A stretch of 32,494 bases of DNA. Origin: a virus. The stretch covers positions 1 to 32,494 of the IMG/VR virus record IMGVR_UViG_3300023174_008661. One strand, written 5' to 3'. The position numbers were made by a program, and so were the translations under genes. Shown here piece after piece: positions 8,501 through 19,500 of the stretch. The notes beneath the pieces were generated by a model. The model had not been told where the DNA came from. It saw only the letters and a list, made by a program, of their open reading frames with translations, and searched no databases. The stretch's first letter is position 1, and every line of letters starts with the position of its first letter.

Positions 8501-10463
8501 AATTTAAAAACTCGCCCAAATCGCTGGTATTTATTTTTCCATCATTATTAAGATCGCCAACCTTATATGTTAGGCATTCCGACTTAACAATCCTGTATTT
8601 ATAACTACAATTGCAATCTGTATCTGGAACGAATATTCTGTCGACAAGGTTTTCTGAGAGTAATGTAGGCTCTGGAGATACAATGAGAACATAATCCCTA
8701 TTGATCAAACCTGGCTTATTCAGGTCTCCTGTTATTTCAGAGGCGTATCTTGTATTATAATCCGAAATACTTGATAATATTAAAGGATACTGATCTGCCG
8801 AAACTTCTTCTAAATCTTGCGAATTTACTACTGCAATACCGCCGGTATCAAATATTCTTGAGAAAACAAAGTTTCCTGTTCTTGGGTGCGTTACTGGGGT
8901 GATAAATTTTTCTATGTGTTGCAATAAGACATAGTTTATTCCAGAAGAAGATATGTCTACTAGAGATATTCCATCCACATAATTAGATATTTTTGTATCA
9001 CCAACGTATTCTTGCGTCTTTGGAATTGTAATCAAGAAGCTATCGGCAGAATAAGCCGTACCTGGTGTCACCTCTACTGTATCTGAGTAGATTCTATGCC
9101 ATAGAGAAAGATCTGGATAATCTACATATTTTTTGGTAGAAGTGTCATACTCAAAGTATCTTGTGGTTTGATTTCCGAACTCCTGTATAGCATTTTTTGG
9201 TTGACCATTTGAAGTTCTTCTTTCCGCCTCATCCCATCCAACATGGATATTTAAAGTTCCAGTGGAAGTGCTTCCTCTGCGACTTAATATAAAAGAATAG
9301 AAGTTATTGACTTCTAAATTTGGTGATATTGCAGGATCTGCAAGTAGGGTGTTGGAAAAGTTGAAACTAACAATTTGCGGCTGAGTTCCCAGCACAATTC
9401 CCATCGAAGCAAGATCATCTTGATTTACAGATATCTCCATAACTGGCTCGATTTCTGGATCAAAATCAATTAAATTATCTGGGACAACATCTGTTGCGCA
9501 TTTTGTTTCGGTGGATAGTTTATGAATTGATAGAACTAAGTCGCCGGAAAAATCATATTGATTGGCGATAGGAAGGCTGGTGTCCTGGTTTATGGACATC
9601 AAAAGATCAATTCTTTGAAGGTTTGATGTCTTTGCTAAGAACTTCTGTCCGTAGGATACTGTTACGGAACCATTCTTCTGAAAAGAAGATACCTTAGCAT
9701 CAGATAGCTCAAAGTAGAGATCGCTAAAGTTAGCATCAGAACCAATCGCTTCTTTTATTAACTCTTCGATAGTTACTTCGTTGCTATAAGTAATAAACGA
9801 AGCAAGATCTTGAGATGGGGAGTATACCTGGCTCTGAATAACGGCGGCAGGATAGACCTTTAGCTGCTCAGCCTCCATAATCTGTATCTTACCTGAGGTA
9901 AGAGCGAGATTTGAACTGACCATATCAAGACCAAACTCATTTCTGCCTACTCCACCAGAAAAGTTATTCAAAAAGAAAGAGACTACATTTGTATAGTAAT
10001 ATTTTGTAATTAATGTCTGATTTTTATCGAAAGTCAGAAGCTCATATACAAGCTGACCTCCAGAATTGATGCTATCAAATGCGTATCCTACGATAAGCAC
10101 TTTTACGACATCTCTACCTTTGGCTTCCGTGCCAGATACGGATACTTCAAGTCTATTTCCAGCATCAACATCGGATGGCTGCAAATCAAGATAGAGCGGC
10201 TTTCCATCAAAAGTTCCGGCTTCAACGACATCCTTTGAATTTAAGGAGCCTGAAGCAGAATAAAAACCCGGCTTGGAACTATCAAAAAGAACATTTGATT
10301 TGAATATGTTTTCTTTAATTATACCGCTACCATGAAAGTCATTTATAATACCTCCGGTAACAGATTGAATATGAAGCTGCTCAGTATCTAAGTCCGATTC
10401 TGTTATTTTCTGTCCATCGAAAAAATTAACTTTTGGCAAAACGGAGCTTGCTTTATTTTTCAT
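5586..10463 (-). CDS. Large tail-fibre-like protein with dockerin-type calcium-binding pair
   Basis: A 1625-residue, beta-rich, presumed virion protein. The N-terminus (VNFFDGQKITESDLDTEQLH, 12-31) resembles a motif seen at the start of many phage tail structural proteins and may be the attachment end. C617/C619/C630 precede two dockerin-type loops, DLNNDGKINTSD (637-648) and DLNGDDTVDGTD (683-694), with every calcium position filled. A Cys cluster CxCx4Cx5C lies at 879-892. A VDG-rich stretch near 1000-1015 leads into a region that looks like a LamG-type sandwich (about 1060-1230). A DNRLRE-like segment (VDITEIIKKFMSEPGFLPG) follows around 1375. The C-terminus ends with EVYLNGYKLTQEVDF, typical of tail-fibre beta modules. 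A GGAGAG site lies 5 bases before the ATG. It sits after the tail-protein-I-like gene, the position of the fibre gene in P2-type clusters. Confidence 0.75.
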   Translation of the reverse strand: MKNKASSVLPKVNFFDGQKITESDLDTEQLHIQSVTGGIINDFHGSGIIKENIFKSNVLFDSSKPGFYSASGSLNSKDVVEAGTFDGKPLYLDLQPSDVDAGNRLEVSVSGTEAKGRDVVKVLIVGYAFDSINSGGQLVYELLTFDKNQTLITKYYYTNVVSFFLNNFSGGVGRNEFGLDMVSSNLALTSGKIQIMEAEQLKVYPAAVIQSQVYSPSQDLASFITYSNEVTIEELIKEAIGSDANFSDLYFELSDAKVSSFQKNGSVTVSYGQKFLAKTSNLQRIDLLMSINQDTSLPIANQYDFSGDLVLSIHKLSTETKCATDVVPDNLIDFDPEIEPVMEISVNQDDLASMGIVLGTQPQIVSFNFSNTLLADPAISPNLEVNNFYSFILSRRGSTSTGTLNIHVGWDEAERRTSNGQPKNAIQEFGNQTTRYFEYDTSTKKYVDYPDLSLWHRIYSDTVEVTPGTAYSADSFLITIPKTQEYVGDTKISNYVDGISLVDISSSGINYVLLQHIEKFITPVTHPRTGNFVFSRIFDTGGIAVVNSQDLEEVSADQYPLILSSISDYNTRYASEITGDLNKPGLINRDYVLIVSPEPTLLSENLVDRIFVPDTDCNCSYKYRIVKSECLTYKVGDLNNDGKINTSDLGEFLNYIGKTINSTGTERSLLSGELEYVKFKQSDLNGDDTVDGTDLELLEDAIDGNENFSVDSSFKVLKIYLENILESADSPTVFEDLASSAFTEFETNKITFATTSEELACAIRVGDILSVSNEDVGAGLYYITSKTIATDNLTVTVELELDDGSLPSFSFVTGFSVTVLSGTKTNIIADNNLLLQVPFKATSYRIEHIDSVFRQSSLQVCDLRRFVSRNFIEEKLNSCVCEEDTCDTTPVCEPNYRNQQYVAGDIYIPAGEIYSEPGIPYHGDFEYTTVTVPLPPGSIDDCQVDLYNTFIKASGSSCLTAAGYPAMKYSDGTYVGCQDSGLDNDISKGRVKFSSSIASLYVDGLVDGYAVDGYADSTSNSSSKNVIAENYVDYSYSEFSSWTEDPGNSTSIVITKPSGANNPVTFEMTTTSSSSVRYGKIDGPSEISALSGDLLVDINGARVIWATTPPQGAVSSYIQMYVTNPDSSYSILKLGWKQFGTNQVKLFYSGVIYDSFGDIDYTFEDLADLPDTVGQEILFRIRRIDDAFFAYYINPLNIMSGETEENFGQYIRIGTNPSTQPGSGTVAISFVLEQSDSPDPGLYYVTRFKNTEVRSLYTTSVNVSDILISRDSSTNEISRTAISFPIQITPRTNIISATMTMTAAADISSLDTFNIIPLEIINADNLPIYYNYPVIQDNSVIKSFIPGDVISGDSIQVDITEIIKKFMSEPGFLPGYYKAFVIEPDYTANSEISILNEVLFEISYEDITTGVIFKVGVNIDPTTGIASFKTKNILFDSINSENRTVIKFGVFLKKSGFRNSDINLTISDLKKIGLGSCADENLAIDLTTECYFIVGTTGVGTFVEGPFNCAFAIPAPETPTLGDVSTRRLDDTSYGQSIIEITANGIVYIEEDLSIQLVPSLASYSTSYKFVAATLEVYLNGYKLTQEVDFDESTTLNGFTFNIIDADLAEWTSETASILVKYIKQ

Positions 10464-10542
10464 AAACTCTCCACGTTATCATAACAATATTACATTAATA
10501 ATTAATATATAGCAAAATAAACATTATAATAAGCGAAGAGAG
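10464..10542 (-). promoter_or_regulatory. Intergenic region with inverted repeat covering the fibre gene ribosome site
   Basis: This 79-base gap is the longest in the window. On the minus strand AACTCTCTTCG (10544-10534, overlapping the upstream TAA) can pair with CGTGGAGAGTT (10475-10465), which contains the GGAGAG ribosome site of the 1625-residue protein. Pairing gives seven consecutive Watson-Crick pairs, then a G-U pair, one mismatch and two G-C pairs. The loop of about 58 bases is almost all A/T, with smaller palindromes and a TATAAT hexamer that could act as a -10 box. It may make fibre translation depend on ribosomes finishing the upstream gene, by inference. Confidence 0.35.
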
Positions 10543-13500
10543 TTATTCCTTACAATATCTTTCATCAAAATTAATAACTGCGTTTGAATGAGCAGGCTTT
10601 ATTCTGTTAATCAATTCTACAAGAAGATCTTCCAAGCTTCCATCTCCTATTCCGGCGACCTTTCCGAAAACATCATAAATATCGACATCAAAGTTAAATA
10701 TGCCGCTAACTTCGTCTATGATTGTTGCGAACGAATCTATTTGTTCTGATGGTATGTCAAAGTCAAACATTGCAGTTGTTAAATCATCAGATTTGACCGG
10801 AAGAACTGTGCTTATATTGCTAGAATATGATGGATCTATAATTGTTCCAGAGGAGTCTCGAATTACCGATCTTGCTTGCCTTGAAATTCTCAAGTTATCT
10901 ATTCTAGATTTTGCAGAATAATCATCAAAGAGATCGTTTCCGATTGTAATTTGAGAGAATTGATCATCAAGCTTTATTCTTAATTTAGAAACTAGAGTCG
11001 AAGTATCCAAATCATAATCTTCATTCTGGTTTATTCCGGAAACTCTAAAATAAACCTCCTCCTCTCCGATACCATCAACAACCATTCTTAAGAAATCTGA
11101 CTTTGTACCAGTAGAATAAGAGCAGTTAATTCTGTGCCATTCGCCTGCATCCCAGTCAATGTTTTTAATTACAAAATATTCGCTATCACCACTTATAATT
11201 CTAAATACTATTCTTGAGAATCTATCCTTCAGTATAGATATTCTCTGTCCTGAAAATTCTTTCGGAATATATGTAACGACAACATCTACATTTGCTCCAG
11301 GCATTGCCTCAGATAATATAATCGTCCTTCCATCTGGAGATAGGGCTGCTCCGCCAGAGAAATCTTTTTCCACTCCAGTTCCGCCCTGAAGCATTCCGCT
11401 TATTTCGCTTCTGGAAATTTCGTCAAAAAGAATATCCTGCATATTCTTATCTACAAGATACTCAGAAAACTCCTGAGTGTTCTTAAGTAGTTTTACGCTA
11501 AGTATCTTCGAAGCTGGGTTCGAAAGCTTTATTAAGCTGCTGGATATTGTCTTTGTTGATATTCTTACGGCAGAATAAGCATCAAAATAATATCTGGGTC
11601 TGAAATCATACTTTGTGTCAATCATTGGGCTGACCCAAAACTCAACCTGCCCAGAATCATTTCTCAATATTGAGTTATTATTAAAGAATGAATATTTGTT
11701 ATTGCTAAATTTTGCGGAGCTTCCAAAAGAATCGTTTACGCTAGAGGAGCTTGTGGATACATCTGAGAATATTGGGTATGACTCAGCAATGTTCTTGATT
11801 GGTCCGCCATTTGCACCGTGACATACGACAAATACCTTGGTTGCATCTTCCAAAGAATAACCCATATTTATCATAGTTGAGATAAATTCTTCCTTGTTAT
11901 TTATTAGCCTTATTAGAATCTCTCTTTCTGAAAGATCTAGATTATAGGAGATATTATTTTCCTGGTCCAAGAATTTGTATGTTCTCAGCAACCTTGCTTG
12001 ATAATCTACTGGATTATTGAATGTAATTAGGGACAAAACATTGCTTGAAAGGCAGTGATTTTTTTGCTTATTAAAATCATGCGTTATTGTCTTGGACCCA
12101 CTTAGATTAGACTGATATGGTCTTAAATCTAATAACATTTCGTTTTTGATTACAAAATCATCTATTACTGCGTTTAACTGATTTTTTTCAAAAATAGAAG
12201 AACCAATATATAGTTTATTTCCAATCATCGGGATATCAACAAACAAAGTGCTTGGATACTGAAGCCTATAATATCCTGGGGGCAGCTCAAATGGATCATA
12301 AGCGTCGGAACCAGACGTTCCAATGATTATCTTCCCATCAACAAATCTTTCTATTTTTGCGAAATCGCTGATTCCGTTCTGAACATCAATATTGTCTGAT
12401 TCTTCTAGGGATATTTTGCATACCTCATAATCTGAATCTATTGGCTTCACCTTTCCAGATATGCTATCAACAGAGTAGAATCTTTCGGACGTCTTAAATG
12501 AACCATTTTTATTGAAGAATACTCTCTCGTAAGGACTACCGGAGGAGTTATCTCCATAAACATCTATATAATTGATCTCCTCAGAGTATCCATCCGTTCC
12601 GCAGAATTCTATATTGTCAGTATCTATAATTAGCGATAGGTATCTTCCATCATTAAATTTTGATTTTGATACATATTCACTTGTTAATAGACTTATTTCC
12701 TTATCAACTGTATAGTTAAATTCACTGACAGGTCCATCTTCAATTGTTATGGTGGTCTCGTCAACAATGTAATCTTTAATTATTATTTTTTTAATCTCAA
12801 CATCTAGCAGGTCTCTAGGCTTTGGTCCACTCGTTTGAATCAAACTTATTGATTCACTCTTATCCAAATAGAAAGAAAGATCATTGCTAGCTTCAGTGTA
12901 TAGAGAAGATCCAGAAAGCTGAATTATTTGATTTAATAGTCTTATCTTTAGACCATAAGTTATAATGCTGACTGAAATATCAGTCTTGGAGGCGGACTCG
13001 ACCCATGAGCACGTAGCATCATCATATTTTATAAATTCTATAACTCTTAATTTTGAATTATATCTAAATGACTGCTCGTAAACATTGTTATTTGTTATGA
13101 ATATAGCGCCATCCAAGACTCCGACTTCAACGCCACCCATTTCAAATTGGTTGTTATCACAATCAGTCTTTATAATGGAGAATCTATCATTATATATGTC
13201 GGTCTTTACGTTATAAATATCCCCACATGTTGGTGGAAAAGAGAATGATATATCCGAAGCTGAAACTTGAAATATTACTGGATTAAATGTTTCAGGATCT
13301 CCAAGCTGAATAAAGCCGTCACCAACATCAATTATTGTATAATAGTTGCCAATCAGTGAGTCTGCAAGGACGGAATCTTTTATAATAATTCCTCTCGATA
13401 CTATATTTTCGGTTCCAGTGAAGTAGTCCGAATAAAGCTTGCTATCTCCAGCAAGTATTGCTCCAGAAGTAATGACATCAGAATAAACTATATTTTTGTA

Positions 13501-16500
13501 TATATGATCTTGTAATGTCTCCTGGCTAATATCGGAAAACTTTGCATTTAACTTCAAAGGTATTCTTCCGCCAAATTTATAAATATTTGGAGCCTCAAGG
13601 CCATCAACAAAGAGGTGCATCTCATCTGACTCATTATGAGAGTTCAGCTTCCAACTTGCAGCAATATGGTGCAGCTCTCCAACCCTGAACCCTCTTACAT
13701 CGGTCGATATATTAAATAATGTGTTTTGTTCGCCAATCTTTCTATCGTAAATTCTAAAATTTAAGAATCCCTTTCCGTCTTTGAAAATTGAAAATCTTGA
13801 ATTTGATTCAGATACGCCAGAGTCAACTATATATTTTGGACGATCTGATGTTATAAAAATTTCATCAAGATCCGATAGTGTGGTATATCCATCGATCTGG
13901 TAGAAATCTTCATCAGAGTTTCCGGTTAAACTGAAAGATATTACTGAGTCATTCTCTTGAATAAAAAGATCTCCATCTTCGAGTTTAATGTCTCCATCAA
14001 CGTATTCATATGACATCATTATCAAGTTTATATCAATACTATTGCTAGATACTGAAGATATAAATTCTGATATATTAACAAGTTTTGCATTCAAAATTGA
14101 AGTAGCTATATAATTAGATGGATTAAACTCACATGCTTCTAAGCTTCTTTTGCTGAAACTGGATAGATTTGCAACTAAAATTATTGAGTTGTCCGCAAAG
14201 ACTCTAATAACTCCATCTTTATTTAGAACTTCAAGATTTATAGTATGAAAGTTAAAATCATTCCAGTTAAATATTGCGGAGGTTATCTCCTCTCCTGCAG
14301 CTTGATCTACCAAGCATACGATCTCTTGACCAAATTGGTCAAATGCATATGATACAGAAATCTCGTATTCGTCGGTCGAATATATTATTGGGGAGATACC
14401 TGTGTAGAAAAATGTAGATTCTATTTTATTTAAACCTAAACTTATAACCGAAGAATCTGCAGAATTTACCTTTATTGAGTTGGATATAGAAGTATCACCA
14501 AGATTACACTCATGGGCGGTTAGCAATCCGTATCCAAAATAATTTACTTTTTCATCATATGTGGCCTGGAGAGATTCCATCCTATAGGAAGAACCCGTTA
14601 CAGATGTTGAGAAATCTCCTATTTTTAACCATGGAATTAATTCTTGCTGTCTTCCTCCGAAAACATTTATTAGGTCTGAGTTTGTATCAGAATATCTAAT
14701 CCAACCTTCCTCAAGTGGCTGTTCCGCACAATATCGGAGGAAGCCAGAACAATCTAGCGAATCATTTCCGCAGGATCCGCCAACCAGTCTCCTACCCCTT
14801 GCTGCAGATGAAAACTCTCCATCGGTAGTTATTTTTCCTATCAGTGGCGATGGAATCATTTCTGAAGAATATAGATTTTCGTATCCAGAGCTATTGATTA
14901 TGACATCATATGGCAAATCAGAGAACTTGTTATTTCTAACTTTCACTACCCACTGACCAAGATTTTGGTCTATTGGTGACTTACAGTTGGGATCAAATCC
15001 TATAAAAATACCTTCGGTGTTATCGACCTTTGGGTTGATTCCTACATTATTGCTTGAGTTAACTCGACTCAAGTCAAATATATTTCTATTGGGATGGTAG
15101 CCTGATACCCCAAGGTATATGTCATTTAGACCGAATTTATTTTCTAGCTCAAGCCTAAATCCCTTTATGCTTATTGAGGCTATTGATTTCACACCAATCG
15201 AAAGTTTATTTTTTTCTAGATTTTGAAAGTAATCAGGAATAATAGAGCTAGATTGGTAAAAATCTGTATAGAAATATTGAAATGACTGCCCTAATATAGA
15301 TATATTTGCCAAGTTAGAAACAGGATCTCTGGAGATTACAACTCTGCTAAACTCGGACCAGTTCAACAAGGCGTTATTTGGAGAGCCGAAGAATACATTT
15401 GACTTGTTTGAGCCTGACAAGTCGCTATCATCTGGCTTTAGCTTTATAACTTTGTTTAGAATCATAAAGCTTGTTATTTGAACGGAATTAATCTCGCTAG
15501 CTGATTTTGAAGAAAGTTCTCTGTAATTTTCAGGATACCTCTTCACGGTTATTTTTGATATTACACTTGGTATGTCTGACTTATGTTCAATTCCAAATGA
15601 GTCAAACATAGAGACGACTTCGTATAGATATCCGGATTGATCTACGATAGAGAGGGACTTTGGACTTGATGTTATAACGAAATCTGAATAGATTATATCT
15701 GAAGAATTTAAGCCTAAATCAAAAGATATGCTGAAAGTTAAGTTGTTGAAATTTTGCAAAACTTCATTTTGATTTACGATTTCGCACTTGCAATTTCTAG
15801 TCTGATATGGTGGATCGAAGTTTAACAACTCTTCTGAGGTTATATCAGAAGAAATATAGACGGTTGTAATAGCAGAAGAGAGATACCCCAGTTCTAGCAA
15901 TATCGTCTTAAAATCATCATCAATGGCTATAAAACCACCAGACAAAAGCCTTCTGGAGCCAAAAGATAGATACGGCGTTAATTCACCTGTATTTAAGTAA
16001 TTCTGTTTTATATTTAACGTTAGGCTTGTCTTATTTATTCTTTTTATATCTGATTTATCATGAGTTATTGAGAAATTTAAATCTACATAAGATGGATCAT
16101 ATCCATCTGACTCTGCCCCAGCCTTAAATATTGTTAGCTGTGAACCGGAAGGGTCAGTTCCATGATTGCCAACCTCTATATTTGTAGATGTCTTGAAGCC
16201 ATTCTTAAAGTCAAATGGGTCTCCACCACCTACATAAGAATATATACTTGTTCCGACATTTTCAAAATTAAAGGTTATGGTGGCATCATTATCAATGCCA
16301 TTCCAATTTGGTCTAATCCAGGCCTCTAAAGTTCCTTCGTTCAAAGAGAGGTTTGATATTGCTGGTATACTTACGATGTTGTCGTTATTTATAACTAGTC
16401 CATCGTTAAATTTTGCCGGCTCAAAAGAAAGATTTCCATCATATCTGACACTTTGATGATTTAGATAATCTCTTCCTAAAATCCAATTGCCAAAGATAGA

Positions 16501-19500
16501 TTCCGTTATATCCGGCTTTGTCTTTGTTACAGAACTTACCAAACCTGAAATGGATGGAATTGTTGGGCCCTTAGGAAATGATTGCAATACGCCAATTAAA
16601 AAGTCTCTATAGGTTTCCCTATTCATACTTAAGGGAAAATTCTTTAGCTTTGGTATGTTGGTTAATGCCGCAAAATTCTTCCTTAGCGCATTTCTTAGAG
16701 CTCCATAATTATATGTTACGTAGTATGCATCACCTTCATATATGGAATTATTTATGCTCCAATCAATCTGATTATCACCATGCTCATACCATACTGCCAA
16801 ATTATCATATACATAGGTATAATCTATATAAATTGAGCCATAATGATAATCTATAGCTAGAGCAGTTCCAACTGACGGTGTAAAGGTTGTTAGAAAACTT
16901 ACCTTTATCTTTGTAAAGTTCGAAAATACAAAATTATCAGGTATGGAGATGCTCATAACTCCAGAGGATACAGTTATGGTTGGCTTTAGAACTAAGTCAA
17001 AATAATTTGATGAAAACTCAAATAACGGATTATTTGTGGCATATCTTTCTATAGTAAGATATCCATCAATTTGATTGTATTCGGTTATTAAAAACTCGTT
17101 AAAGATATCGTCTACAACAAAGTCATATCCATCATTAAAATAATAATTTGAATCAATTTGATCGAAGTAAATCTTTATTGTCGTTGGATTTGTAACTTGA
17201 GATGTTACTGATATTGCGCTCTGAAGACGGATATTCTGATGAATATCTATAATTTCCTCACCAGAGTTTGGTTCTACGGCATTATAAAAGCTTGCTATCT
17301 GATCATTCTTTACCTGTATTTCGTATGTTCCGCCCATACCAAGAGTCAATCTTGATGTATAGCTGCCTTTAAAATCTATTATATTTTTATTAAAACTTAC
17401 GTTTGTCGAATCGAAATAATTAAAGCCCCCATCAACAATTGATGTTGTTAGTTCCTGGGCAGTTTTTTCGATAAGGCGATTATAAGGATATACTGAATTT
17501 AAGTTTGAACCAAAAAGATCAGTCAATGTATTTACTGCTGATATGGAGCTAATGTCATAAGTGGTGTAAACCGTGTAGTCAGGCATTACGATAAAAGTTT
17601 CTTGATATTCGCCGTTTGAATTAACTATGGTATCACCAGAATAGTACTGGTATGTAGTTTCAAAATCAAGAATCTTAATAGAGTCCTGCTTGGAGAAGAT
17701 AGAATTATAGACCACCTGAGATTGATTTTTGTCTTCTGATATTTTCTTTCTTTTAGATATAAAATCCGCAGAAATTATATTGTAGTTCTGAGTTGAATGC
17801 TCACCATGAGCATAAGAAACTTCTCCAGCAAAATAAGCTTGGCCGTAATTTACTCCAAGGTAGATTACACCGTTCTGATAATCAACGGAATAATCTCCTG
17901 CTGCTCTTATTTTAGATAGATTCCCGTAAAGTGTATCGGTCGAATCAGAAGAAACGGTGTAGAATATCGAGCCAGATGATGTTGGGAGGATAACATTATT
18001 TTTATTTATTTTTTTAAAATATCTCTCTGATTTAAAAAGGTTGCTGCTAAAATCTAGAGAAGAAGATACAAAGCTTCCTACACCATCTTCATTTTGGTTT
18101 AAAATTACATTGTTTTTTAGATTAAAAACAAATGTTTTAACACCAATTATAATACTTTGTCCGACAGATGGGACCACATCGGATGGAGAGATGGCTAGAG
18201 TTGATATATTATTATTAAAATCCGCAGAATGGAAATATGAAATTTGCTTATCTGTTACTGATATAACTCCATCAACATCCTGATCTATCCTCATAACATA
18301 ATTTGAAGAAGAATCTAAGAATTCCGCAGGGAGGGGAGGACTTATCGATATAGAGCTTGTTGAAGCATTGGAGGTAACAACACCTTTATACATAGGTGAA
18401 ACAACCTCTGCGTTTGCTACTAGCGGTTCATTAAACTCAGTCTTAAAATTAGAAGGCTCGTCTACTTTTGATATTATTCTGGGTAAATTTCTACCCGATA
18501 TGAAGATCTCATTATCATTGAAATAAAGTACGGAATAAACTTCTCCTGTAGTCTGATTCAAAACTCTAAAGACATCTGTAATTGGAGAATTTTCTGTCTT
18601 TAGCGAGAATGATGAAGTATATTTATTCTGAACAAGTTCGCCTAAAGATTCGCTATGAACTCTTGGTAGATAGTCAGTTCCAGGCTTAAATACTGAATTA
18701 TATATATAGTCTATATATATGGTTTTTCCGATTATTGGTCGGTTAGATTTAAAATTAATCTCTTCACTATTTGCAAAGTAATCGACATCCTGCGAGAATG
18801 TATTTTTGAATATATAGTCGCAATAATAATAATTAAATCCAGTACCCTCACCGACCCTGGTAGAACCTACAAGTATCACTTCACCCGTATCATAATTAAC
18901 AGAATATTCCTTTAGGTCTCTAGGAAGCCTGGAGAAATTGAACTCTAATTCTATAGAGAATTCTAGAGGGACTTCATCTGAATTCTCAAATTTTTTAAAA
19001 CTTACACCGCCAGTATTAGGTGTTGTCCCTAGATCATTGATAATTGGAGCGTTCTTAAGAAAGAAGTTTGTAGAATTTGATGGAACAGATTCACTAACAA
19101 CGCTTTCTTTAGAATAAACGGAAAGCGTTGACAGGTCTATATTCTTGGAAACATCATCGTAATAGTATGATACAATTACAGTATCAGTCGGCTCTAATCT
19201 TGAGATGTTTCCAAAATCAGATAGCAAGACTTGGTTAGATGAAAGTTGGTAAAAAGAAAAAGCGTTTTCCTGATCATAACGATTATTTAATATTGAGTAT
19301 TTATACTTCTCAATATCATAATATGTCCCAATATTTCCGTTACAATCTTCAACATCATCATCTTTTATTATTTTAACTGAAAGTACTTTTATGACATTGT
19401 TTTTTGACAAGCTTAAGAGAAAGCCATTGAATGAATTTTCAGAAGTGCTTGAGCTTATCTCTTCTGATTCAATGATGGTTTGCCTTAAGTTTATGGGACT

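Noticed and set aside
8379-8614. Dockerin read as a sign of a cellulosome or other bacterial surface complex
   Set aside because: The protein lacks a signal peptide and catalytic domain and sits in a W-J-I baseplate cluster, so a virion role is more likely.
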